Part shown: piece after piece, positions 15,249-22,294 of the stretch | How positions within the stretch are numbered: position 1 is the first letter of the stretch | Layout: every line of letters starts with the position of its first letter | Assembly: GCF_900091855.1 (NCBI RefSeq) | Contig: NZ_FMCH01000239.1 | Location: forward strand, 1-39,575 | DNA length: 39,575 nucleotides | Origin: Streptomyces sp. DvalAA-14 | GTDB lineage: Bacteria; Actinomycetota; Actinomycetes; Streptomycetales; Streptomycetaceae | Direction: 5' to 3' | Made by a program: the position numbers and the translations under genes | The notes under the pieces: model-generated | What the model was told of the DNA's origin: nothing | What the model saw: the letters and a program-made list of their open reading frames with translations, nothing else | Databases searched by the model: none

Positions 15249-17276
15249 ATGACCACAGCAACCAGCGACTCCGGCCGGGCCGGCGCGTACGGCACGCCGG
15301 CCCTGGCCCGCGCCCTGGCCTCCCCGCGCCCCGACGAGATCACCGCGTGCCGGGCGCTGCTGCGGCGCGACGGCCTGCTCGGGCCGGACACCCATGTCGC
15401 CTACTTCGGCCTGGCCGAGCAGGACAAGCGCGAACTGCTGGCCGGCGCGATCGCGCCCCGGCGCTTCCGCGTCATGCTGATCGACCTGCGCACCGGCCGG
15501 TCGCACGACGCCGTCGTCTGCCCCGGCGAGGACCGCGTGGTCACCGCACGGGAGCTCGATGTCGCCACCGACGGCCATGTCCCGGTGGTGCTGGCCGAAT
15601 TCCCGCTCGTCGAGGAGATCGTGCACCGCGACGAGCGCTGGCTGGCCGCCATGCGCAAGCGCGGCCTGACCGACCTCAGCCGGCTGCGCGTCAACCCGCT
15701 GTCGGCCGGCGTGGCCGGCGAGCACGAGTCGGGCCGCCGCCTGCAGCGCTGCTTCACCTTCGTGCAGAAGACCCCGGACGACCTCGGCTGGGCGCACCCG
15801 GTGGACGGCGTGACCGTGGTGGTGGACGTGGTGACGCGCGAGGTGCTCGACGTCATCGACTACACGGACCTGCCGGTGCCCGACGAGGACGGCAACTTCC
15901 ACGACCCGGCCTGGGTCGGCCCGACCCGCGCCGGACTGAAGCCGATCGAGATCACCCAGCCGCAGGGCCCCAGCTTCACCATCGACGAAGACGGCGTGAT
16001 CAGCTGGCTCGGCTGGCAGCTGCAGGTCGGCTTCGACCAGCGCGAAGGCCTGGTGCTGCACAACATCAGCATCGACGACGGCGGCCGGCAGCGCCCGGTG
16101 GTCTACCGCGCCTCCCTGGCCGAGATGATGGTCCCCTACGGCGACCCGAGCCCGCAGCGCTGGTTCCAGAACTTCTTCGACTGCGGCGAGTACCTGCTCG
16201 GCGGCTTCGCCAACTCCCTCGAACTCGGCTGCGACTGCGTCGGCGACATCACCTACCTCGACGCGGTGCTCGCCGACAGCGCGGGCGAGGTCCGCGTCAT
16301 ACCCCAGGCCATCTGCGTCCACGAGGAGGACACCGGCATCCTCTGGAAGCACTACGACAACTGGAACGGCTCCTCGCAGTCCCGCCGCAACCGGCGCCTG
16401 GTCGTCTCCTTCTTCGTCACCGTCGGCAACTACGACTACGGCTTCTACTGGTACTTCTCGCTGGACGGCGCCATCGAGCTGGAGGTCAAGGCGACCGGTG
16501 TCGTCTTCACCTCCGCCTACCCCGGCCCCGGCTACCCGTTCGCCTCCGAACTCGCCCCCGGCCTCGGCGCCCCCTACCACCAGCACCTGTTCAGCGCCCG
16601 GCTGGACATGTCCGTCGACGGCGGCGGCAACGCCGTGGACGAGGTGGAGTCGGCGGCCGTACCGCGCGGACCGGACAACCCCACCGGCACCGGATTCACC
16701 CAGACGGTCACCCGGCTGCGGACCGAGTCCGGCGCCCAGCGGCTGGCCGACAACACCCGCAACCGCTCCTGGCTGGTGGTGAACCCCTCGGTCACCAACC
16801 GGTTCGGCAACCCGGTGGGCTACATGCTGCACCCCGAGGGCAAGCCGGTGCTGCTGGCCGACGCGGACTCCGACATCCACCGCCGGGCCGCCTACGCCAC
16901 CCGGCACCTGTGGGTCACGCCCTACGCGCCGGACGAGAACTACCCGGCCGGCGACCTGGTCAACATGCACAACGGCGGCGCCGGACTGCCCGAGTGGACC
17001 GCCGCCGACCGCGACGTCGACAACGCCGACATCGTGCTGTGGCACACCTTCGGGCTCACCCACTTCCCGCGCCCCGAGGACTGGCCGGTGATGCCGGTCG
17101 ACTCGGCGGGCTTCGTCCTCAAGCCCTACGGCTTCTTCGACCGCAACCCGACGCTGGACATCCCGGCGTCCACCGGCGACCACTGCCACCCCGGCGCACA
17201 GCACGAGCAGCACGAGCAGCACGAACACCACGACGGGCATCACGGGCACCACGACCACGGAAAGGCCGGCGCATGA
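15249..17276 (+). CDS. Copper (primary) amine oxidase with His-rich C-terminal tail
   Basis: The 675-residue enzyme oxidises primary amines (R-CH2-NH2) to aldehydes, releasing ammonia and peroxide. All active-site elements are present at the spacing known from the Arthrobacter globiformis enzyme: catalytic base Asp311 (FFDCGEYL), topaquinone precursor Tyr395 (VGNYDYGFYW), copper ligands His444 and His446 (HQH) and His605 (THFPRPEDWPVMP). Distances 84, 49, 51 and 210 match exactly. There is no signal peptide, so it is cytoplasmic. The last 35 or so residues hold 12 histidines with Glu, Gln, Asp and Gly, an unusual likely metal-binding tail. The stop overlaps the next start as ATGA. Its place in a sugar operon suggests an amino-sugar or an amine released from a glycoside as substrate. 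Confidence 0.96.
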   Translation: MTTATSDSGRAGAYGTPALARALASPRPDEITACRALLRRDGLLGPDTHVAYFGLAEQDKRELLAGAIAPRRFRVMLIDLRTGRSHDAVVCPGEDRVVTARELDVATDGHVPVVLAEFPLVEEIVHRDERWLAAMRKRGLTDLSRLRVNPLSAGVAGEHESGRRLQRCFTFVQKTPDDLGWAHPVDGVTVVVDVVTREVLDVIDYTDLPVPDEDGNFHDPAWVGPTRAGLKPIEITQPQGPSFTIDEDGVISWLGWQLQVGFDQREGLVLHNISIDDGGRQRPVVYRASLAEMMVPYGDPSPQRWFQNFFDCGEYLLGGFANSLELGCDCVGDITYLDAVLADSAGEVRVIPQAICVHEEDTGILWKHYDNWNGSSQSRRNRRLVVSFFVTVGNYDYGFYWYFSLDGAIELEVKATGVVFTSAYPGPGYPFASELAPGLGAPYHQHLFSARLDMSVDGGGNAVDEVESAAVPRGPDNPTGTGFTQTVTRLRTESGAQRLADNTRNRSWLVVNPSVTNRFGNPVGYMLHPEGKPVLLADADSDIHRRAAYATRHLWVTPYAPDENYPAGDLVNMHNGGAGLPEWTAADRDVDNADIVLWHTFGLTHFPRPEDWPVMPVDSAGFVLKPYGFFDRNPTLDIPASTGDHCHPGAQHEQHEQHEHHDGHHGHHDHGKAGA

Positions 17277-18025
17277 CGACCGGACACCCGCTGGGCATCC
17301 AGCTCTACAGCGTGCGCGACGACATCGCACCCGCCGACCTCGGCCGCACCCTCGCGCGCCTGGCGGCCCTCGGCTTCACCCACGCCGAACCGTACGACAT
17401 CCTCACCGACACCGCGGGACTCGGCGCCGCGCTGCGAAGCGCCGGCCTGCGCGCGGACACCGCGCACGCCTCCGTGCTGCGGCACGACGAGACCGCCCTG
17501 CTCGACGCCGCCGAGGCCCTCGGCGTCCGCACCGTCATCACCCCGTACGTCGACCCGGGCGGCATCGCCGACCGGGACGGGGTCGAACGCCTCGCCGCCG
17601 CCCTCAACGGCGCCGCCCAGCGGGCCGCCGCCCGCGGCATCCGGATCGGCTACCACAACCACGACTTCGAGTTCGCCCAGGCCGTGGACGGCGTCCCGGC
17701 CTACGAGCTGCTGGTCCGTCTGCTCGACCCCGCCGTCGTCCTGGAAGTCGACGTGTACTGGGCCGGCGTCGGCGGCGCCGACGTCTTCGAGCTGCTCCCC
17801 CGGCTCGGCGAGCGGCTGCGGCTGCTGCACGTCGTCCACGAGCGGGAGCCGGGCAACGACCGCCCGGTGCTCGGCGTGGACACCGCCGGCCGGATGAGCG
17901 AGGTACTCGCCCTGACCGCCGCCACCGTCGAACTGCCCGTGGTCGAGGTCGTCGCCCACCACAGCGACGTATGGCCGCTGGTCGAACGCAACGCCGCCTA
18001 CTTCCTCGGGCAGGTGAACGCGTGA
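17273..18025 (+). CDS. Sugar phosphate isomerase/epimerase-like TIM barrel 2 (altered active site)
   Basis: The 250-residue protein has the xylose-isomerase-like TIM-barrel fold: GIQLYSVRDD at the start, GYHNHDFEF and LEVDVYWAGVGG in the middle and VVEVVAHHSD near the end. The later motif is abnormal: where TIM barrel 1 has VHVKDGP and IGEGRIDW, this protein has LHVVHEREP and LGVDTAG, losing Lys-Asp and the Gly-Glu-Gly segment. One metal ligand or the proton-shuttling residue may thus differ. It overlaps both neighbours by four bases (ATGA before, GTGA after), so it is part of the coupled module B. It may act on a different keto-sugar than TIM barrel 1. Confidence 0.85.
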   Translation: MTTGHPLGIQLYSVRDDIAPADLGRTLARLAALGFTHAEPYDILTDTAGLGAALRSAGLRADTAHASVLRHDETALLDAAEALGVRTVITPYVDPGGIADRDGVERLAAALNGAAQRAAARGIRIGYHNHDFEFAQAVDGVPAYELLVRLLDPAVVLEVDVYWAGVGGADVFELLPRLGERLRLLHVVHEREPGNDRPVLGVDTAGRMSEVLALTAATVELPVVEVVAHHSDVWPLVERNAAYFLGQVNA

Positions 18026-19140
18026 GCGCCCCCACCCGGGTCGCCGTCGTGGGCGCCGGCGACATCTCCGGCCAGTACCTCACCGCCCTCACCGCCTACC
18101 CCGACCTGGCCGTCACCGCGGTCGCCGACCTGGTGCCCGAGCGGGCCCGCGCGCAGGCCGAGGCCCACGGTGTCGCGGGCTGGGGCAGCACCGCCGACGT
18201 CCTGGCGCGCGACGACGTCGACCTCGTGGTCAATCTGACCGTCCCGGCCGCCCACGCCGAGGTCGCGCTGGCCGCGATCGCGGCCGGCAAGCACGTCTGG
18301 GGCGAGAAGCCGCTCGCGCTGGACCGGGCGAGCGCCCGCGCCGTCCTGGACGCGGCCGACGCGGCCGGCGTGGTGGTGGGCAACGCGCCCGACACCGTGC
18401 TCGGCCCCGGCATCCAGACCTCCCACCGGCTGCTGGCCGAGGGCGCGATCGGCGCGCCCCGGACCGTACTGACCCTCATGCAGGGGCCCGGGCCCGATGT
18501 GTGGCACCCGCGGCCGCAGTTCCTGTTCGCCAAGGGGGCCGGCCCGCTGTTCGACATCGGCCCGTACTACCTCACCGCGCTGGTGCAGCTGCTCGGCCCG
18601 GTCACATCGGTGAGCGCCCGCGGCCAGATCCCGCGCGCGGAGCGGACCATCGGCTCCGGACCGGACGCCGGCACGGTCTTCCCCGTCGAGGTGCCCACCC
18701 ACGTCAGCGTGGTGACCGAGTTCGCCTCCGGGGTGGTGGGCACCTCGGTGTACAGCTTCGACTCCGCGCTGCGCCGCCAGCTGTTCGAAGTCAGCGGCGC
18801 CGACGGTGTGCTGGAGGTGCCGGTCAGCGGATTCGACGGCCCCAGCAGGCTGTTGACCGGCACCGCCCCCGACTCCCCGTGGCGCACCGTGCCCGCGGCC
18901 GGTGTGCCGAGCGGTCGCGGGGTCGGCGTACTGGAGCTGGCCCGCGCCGTGCGGGCCGGCCGACCGCCGCGCGCGAGCGGCGAGTTGGCCTACCACGTGC
19001 TCGACATCATGCTCAGTGTCGAGGAGTCGATCGACCTCGGAGGGCCGGTACGGGTGGAGAGCACCACCGCGCCCGTCCTCCCGATCCCGCCGCACTGGGA
19101 TCCGACCGCACGCACATACGACGGAACGGAACAGACATGA
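18022..19140 (+). CDS. Gfo/Idh/MocA-family oxidoreductase 3
   Basis: The 372-residue protein starts with GTG overlapping the previous stop (GTGA). It has the Rossmann motif VVGAGDISG and a standard EKP (WGEKPLAL, Glu95). The catalytic motif is GPLFDIGPYYL: Asp and Gly are kept but His is replaced by Tyr, as in a recognisable branch of the family with GPxxDxGPYY. The C-terminal domain is larger than in the other two copies and ends with a HWDPTARTYDG segment. NAD(P)-dependent oxidation or reduction of a sugar is the likely reaction. Its ATGA overlap with the SIS gene ties it to amino-sugar-like metabolism. Confidence 0.9.
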   Translation: MSAPTRVAVVGAGDISGQYLTALTAYPDLAVTAVADLVPERARAQAEAHGVAGWGSTADVLARDDVDLVVNLTVPAAHAEVALAAIAAGKHVWGEKPLALDRASARAVLDAADAAGVVVGNAPDTVLGPGIQTSHRLLAEGAIGAPRTVLTLMQGPGPDVWHPRPQFLFAKGAGPLFDIGPYYLTALVQLLGPVTSVSARGQIPRAERTIGSGPDAGTVFPVEVPTHVSVVTEFASGVVGTSVYSFDSALRRQLFEVSGADGVLEVPVSGFDGPSRLLTGTAPDSPWRTVPAAGVPSGRGVGVLELARAVRAGRPPRASGELAYHVLDIMLSVEESIDLGGPVRVESTTAPVLPIPPHWDPTARTYDGTEQT

Positions 19141-20159
19141 GCGAGGGCTACCTGGCCTACGCCGCGGCCCGCAGCACGCAGGCCGAGGAACTGGGGGCCG
19201 CGATCGCCCGGCTGAGCGGATCGGTGGGGTCGCTGGCCGCGGCCGGCCGGCTGTCGGGACCCGGCCCGGTCTTCGTCGGCATCGGCGCCAGCCTGGCCGC
19301 GGCGTGCGCCCCCGTCTGGTCGCTGCGCAGCCGGGGCATCCACTCCTGGCGGCTCGGCGCGGGCGACCACCCGCTGCCGTTCCCCGTCAGCCGCCACCCG
19401 GTGTTCGGCGTCTCGCAGAGCGGCCGGAGCGCGGAGACCCTCGCCGTCCTGGAGTCGGTCGACCCCGCGCTGCGGCACGCGGTGGTCAACATGATCCCCT
19501 CGCCGATCGCCGAGGCCGCCACCGGCCTGCTCGACCTGGGCAGCATCCCGGACAGCTACGCCTCGACGATCGGCTTCACCGCGACCGTCGCCGCGCTGGG
19601 CATGCTCGCCGACGCCTGGGACGGCGGCACGGTGGACGGCGGCTGGGCCGGCCTCGGTGCCGCCTTCGCCACCGCGGAGAAGGAACTGACCGAGCAGGTG
19701 CGGGCGTTGGCGCCGCTGTTCGCCTCCGCCGGCTCGGCCGACTTCGTCGGCGCCGGGCCGGCGGTCGGCTCCGCGGAAGCCGGCGCCCTGCTCTTCCGCG
19801 AGGTCGCCCGCATCCCGTCGACCGCCATGAGCACCCGGCAGTACCTGCACGGCGCGATGGAGTCGGCCGGCGGCGGGGTGCATGTCGTCTTCGGTGACGC
19901 CCGCGAGCACGCGGTGGCCGGCACCCTGGCGGCGGCCGGCCACCCGGTGATCCTGGTGACCGGCGAACCCGTCGAGGACGGCCCGCTGCTGCACCCGGTG
20001 CGGGTGCCCCGGATGCCGGCCGCGCAGCGCGCCGTCATCGAGATCCTGGTGGCGCAGATCCTGGTCGAGGCGGTCGCCGAGGTCCGCGGCGTCCAGGTCG
20101 AGGAGTTCGTGTTCCACAACTCCGACATCAAGGTCACCGCGGAACGGCCCGCGGTATGA
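19137..20159 (+). CDS. SIS-domain sugar isomerase (GlmS/AgaS-like)
   Basis: The 340-residue cytoplasmic protein has two SIS domains as in the isomerase half of GlmS or in AgaS. The first has VFVGIGASLAAACA and the phosphosugar loop SQSGRSAET (residues 93-101); the second begins near FVGAGPAVGSAEAGALLFREV and has TRQYLHGAMES, which resembles the GlmS/AgaS substrate site. Such proteins interconvert or deaminate amino-sugar phosphates. It overlaps both neighbours by four bases and comes directly before the sugar kinase gene. I infer a phosphorylated amino-sugar or ketose as substrate. Confidence 0.9.
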   Translation: MSEGYLAYAAARSTQAEELGAAIARLSGSVGSLAAAGRLSGPGPVFVGIGASLAAACAPVWSLRSRGIHSWRLGAGDHPLPFPVSRHPVFGVSQSGRSAETLAVLESVDPALRHAVVNMIPSPIAEAATGLLDLGSIPDSYASTIGFTATVAALGMLADAWDGGTVDGGWAGLGAAFATAEKELTEQVRALAPLFASAGSADFVGAGPAVGSAEAGALLFREVARIPSTAMSTRQYLHGAMESAGGGVHVVFGDAREHAVAGTLAAAGHPVILVTGEPVEDGPLLHPVRVPRMPAAQRAVIEILVAQILVEAVAEVRGVQVEEFVFHNSDIKVTAERPAV

Positions 20160-21049
20160 GGGTGCTGGTGGGTGCCGACGTGGGCGGCACCAAGCTCGCC
20201 GTGCGGGTGGAGACGCCCGAGGGCGCGGTACGGGCCGATCTCGAGGTCCCGGCCGCCGGCTGGGAGGCCGCCCCGGTGCGGGAGGCGGCGCGCTGGCTGC
20301 TGGACCACCTGACCGCGGTCCTGCCGGCCGGGGACGAGATCGCGGCCGTCGGCGTCGGCGCGCAGGGCTGCGACACCCAGGAGCACTGCGCCCACCTGGC
20401 GGCGGCCCTGGCGGCGCTCGGTGTGCCGGCCACCGTGGTCAACGACGCGGCCCTGCTGGTGCCGGCCGCCGGGCTGGAGCGCGGCATCGGCGTCATCGCC
20501 GGTACCGGCTCCATCGCGGTCGGCGCCGACGCGGCCGGCACCGTGCTGTTCGCCGGCGGCTGGGGCTGGGTGCTCGGCGACGAGGGCAGCGCGCCGGCCA
20601 TCGTGCGCGAGGCGGCGAAGGCGGCCCTGGGGGCGTACGACGCCGGGCGCGCCGACGACGGTCTGCTGTCCGCGCTGCTCGCGCACTACGGCGACCCCGA
20701 TCCGCAGACGCTGGCCCGTACCGTCAACGACGAGCCCACCACGGCCAACTGGGGCCCGGCGGCCCCCGCCGTCTTCCGCGCGGCGGCGGCCGGTTCGGCG
20801 CTCGCCCTCGGCGTGGTGGACGAGGCCGCCGGCCGGCTGACGGCGCTCGTCGGCCAGCTCCGCTCCCGCGGGGCCCAGGGCGGCACCGTCGTGGCGGCCG
20901 GCGGCGTGCTGGTCGGCCAGCCGCTGCTCGCCGACCGCCTGCGCAGCCGACTGGCGGCCACGCATCCCGAGCTGACGCTCCACGTCCTGGAGGTCGCCCC
21001 CGTCACCGGCGCGGTCACCCTGGCCCGCACCCGCCACGCCACCCTGTGA
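20156..21049 (+). CDS. BadF/BadG-type ATPase, N-acetylglucosamine-kinase-like
   Basis: The 297-residue protein has the actin-like ATPase fold of BadF/NAGK kinases. Visible marks are the phosphate loop GADVGGTKLA (residues 6-15), VNDAALLVPAAG, IAGTGSIAVG and GGWGWVLGDEGSA, the last two typical of N-acetylglucosamine kinase relatives. It probably phosphorylates an amino-sugar or other hexose in the cytoplasm and supplies the SIS isomerase encoded just before it (ATGA overlap). It is the last gene of module B; hairpins follow before the convergent gene at 21197. Confidence 0.88.
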   Translation: MRVLVGADVGGTKLAVRVETPEGAVRADLEVPAAGWEAAPVREAARWLLDHLTAVLPAGDEIAAVGVGAQGCDTQEHCAHLAAALAALGVPATVVNDAALLVPAAGLERGIGVIAGTGSIAVGADAAGTVLFAGGWGWVLGDEGSAPAIVREAAKAALGAYDAGRADDGLLSALLAHYGDPDPQTLARTVNDEPTTANWGPAAPAVFRAAAAGSALALGVVDEAAGRLTALVGQLRSRGAQGGTVVAAGGVLVGQPLLADRLRSRLAATHPELTLHVLEVAPVTGAVTLARTRHATL

Positions 21050-21099
21050 CGACGGACCCGGCCCCCGCGCTGCCGCGGCCCGACCCCGGGACCACCCGC

Positions 21100-21142
21100 C
21101 GCCCCGCGGGGCGCTGAGGGCCCCCGGCGCGCCTGTGGCGCG
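21100..21142. terminator. Two hairpins between convergent genes
   Basis: A perfect 14-base palindrome CGCCCCGCGGGGCG (21100-21113) is followed by CGCGCC-TGT-GGCGCG (21128-21142). They lie between the kinase gene and the convergent gene ending at 21197, as expected for a bidirectional terminator. Confidence 0.5.
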
Positions 21143-21196
21143 GCGCCGTGCGTCCTCACCACCCGGCCGGCCAGGGGTGCCTCCCGGAGGCCCGGG

Positions 21197-22282
21197 CTAG
21201 TTCCCCATCAGGTCGTTCTCGACGGCGGGGGCGACCCGGGTGAACCAGGACGCCGCCTCGTCGGCGCCGAGCAGCCGGTCGAGGTGGAGGGCCGGGGTCA
21301 TGGCTTCGAAGACGCGGCCGATGCCGAAGCCGAGCACGCCGCCCGGCGGATGCAGGACCAGGACGCGGACGCCGTCCAGCGGCTGGATGTCGGCGGGCTT
21401 GCCCTCGGGGGCGACATAGCGGCCGTGGCCGTCGAAGAGGCGGAACCGGCGGACGGCGGGGTTGTCCGGGCCCAGGTGCGGGTGGGCGCCGGTCGCCGCC
21501 TCGACCCAGGACCGGTCGGGGCGCTCACCGGCGACCAGGCCCTGGCCGGGGTCGCCGATGAGCCGGTCGGCGAGCAGGATGTGCAGCTGGTAGTTGTCCC
21601 CGACGCCGCTCATCGTGAGGGCGTACCCGCGGCGCGTGGCGGGATCGAGGACGATCAGCGGCTCGTCGTCGAGCACGGCAGCCAGTTCGCCGACGCGGAG
21701 AGCGAACCGCGACCGGTCGGCGACCGCTGCCGCGTACCGGCGCAGGTCGGCCTTGACGTCGGCGGGCACCGCCGCCCGGAAGCTCCGGCTGCCCAGCAGG
21801 GTGATCATCGCCATGAGCCAGTCGTCCATGTCGAACCAGGACATCGCGATGCGGGCCATGTCCCGTTCGTCCGGGCGGCCGTGCGGCTCGGCCAGTGGGG
21901 TGAGGGCCGCCAGCAGCTGCTGGGTACTGGCGCTTTCCGGCGCCGGCAGCGGCCGGCCCGGCGCCGCCTCGGCCCACCGCCGCGGAACGCTCGCATTGAG
22001 CATCATCGCCTCGGCGGCCCGGCGCGGCAGCCCCTCGGCCAGCGCGGCCGGGGAGCCGCCCCACTCCACCAGCGCGCCGGCCAGGACGGCTGTCTTGGCG
22101 AAGTCGCCAGCCAGGCCCGGCAGCAGCGGCGCGAGCGCCTCGACCGCGGCGGTCAGCTCCGCCGGGCCCCCGGCGCGGGCGGTGTCCGCCAGCTGGGACA
22201 TCGCCTGCCGGTAGGCGCGGGGCGAACCGGACTCCATCTGCGCGACGAGCTCGTCAACGAGCCCGGGGATCTGCGAGGACAC
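21197..22282 (-). CDS. Unrecognised protein, possibly coupled to the ABC-F gene
   Basis: I do not recognise this 361-residue protein. The first 120 residues are mostly helical by composition and resemble repeated short helices (Leu/Ala-rich with conserved Pro). The middle has MSWFDMDDWLMAMITLLGS, and the last third looks like mixed strands (EPLIVLDPATRRGYALTMSGVGDN, HILLADRLIGDP, VRVLVLHPPGG). There is no signal peptide or membrane helix. It starts with GTG 12 bases after the stop of the ABC-F gene on the same strand; no clear ribosome site is seen, so translation may depend on the upstream gene. Codon use is normal for the genome. Confidence 0.75.
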   Translation of the reverse strand: MSSQIPGLVDELVAQMESGSPRAYRQAMSQLADTARAGGPAELTAAVEALAPLLPGLAGDFAKTAVLAGALVEWGGSPAALAEGLPRRAAEAMMLNASVPRRWAEAAPGRPLPAPESASTQQLLAALTPLAEPHGRPDERDMARIAMSWFDMDDWLMAMITLLGSRSFRAAVPADVKADLRRYAAAVADRSRFALRVGELAAVLDDEPLIVLDPATRRGYALTMSGVGDNYQLHILLADRLIGDPGQGLVAGERPDRSWVEAATGAHPHLGPDNPAVRRFRLFDGHGRYVAPEGKPADIQPLDGVRVLVLHPPGGVLGFGIGRVFEAMTPALHLDRLLGADEAASWFTRVAPAVENDLMGN

Positions 22283-22294
22283 CTGATCACGCTA

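Noticed and set aside
14486..18025. A very long plus-strand open frame crossing the regulator, amine oxidase and TIM-barrel genes
   Set aside because: Only its last part (the TIM barrel from 17273) is real; the rest is Arg/Pro/Ser-rich sequence out of frame with recognisable proteins.
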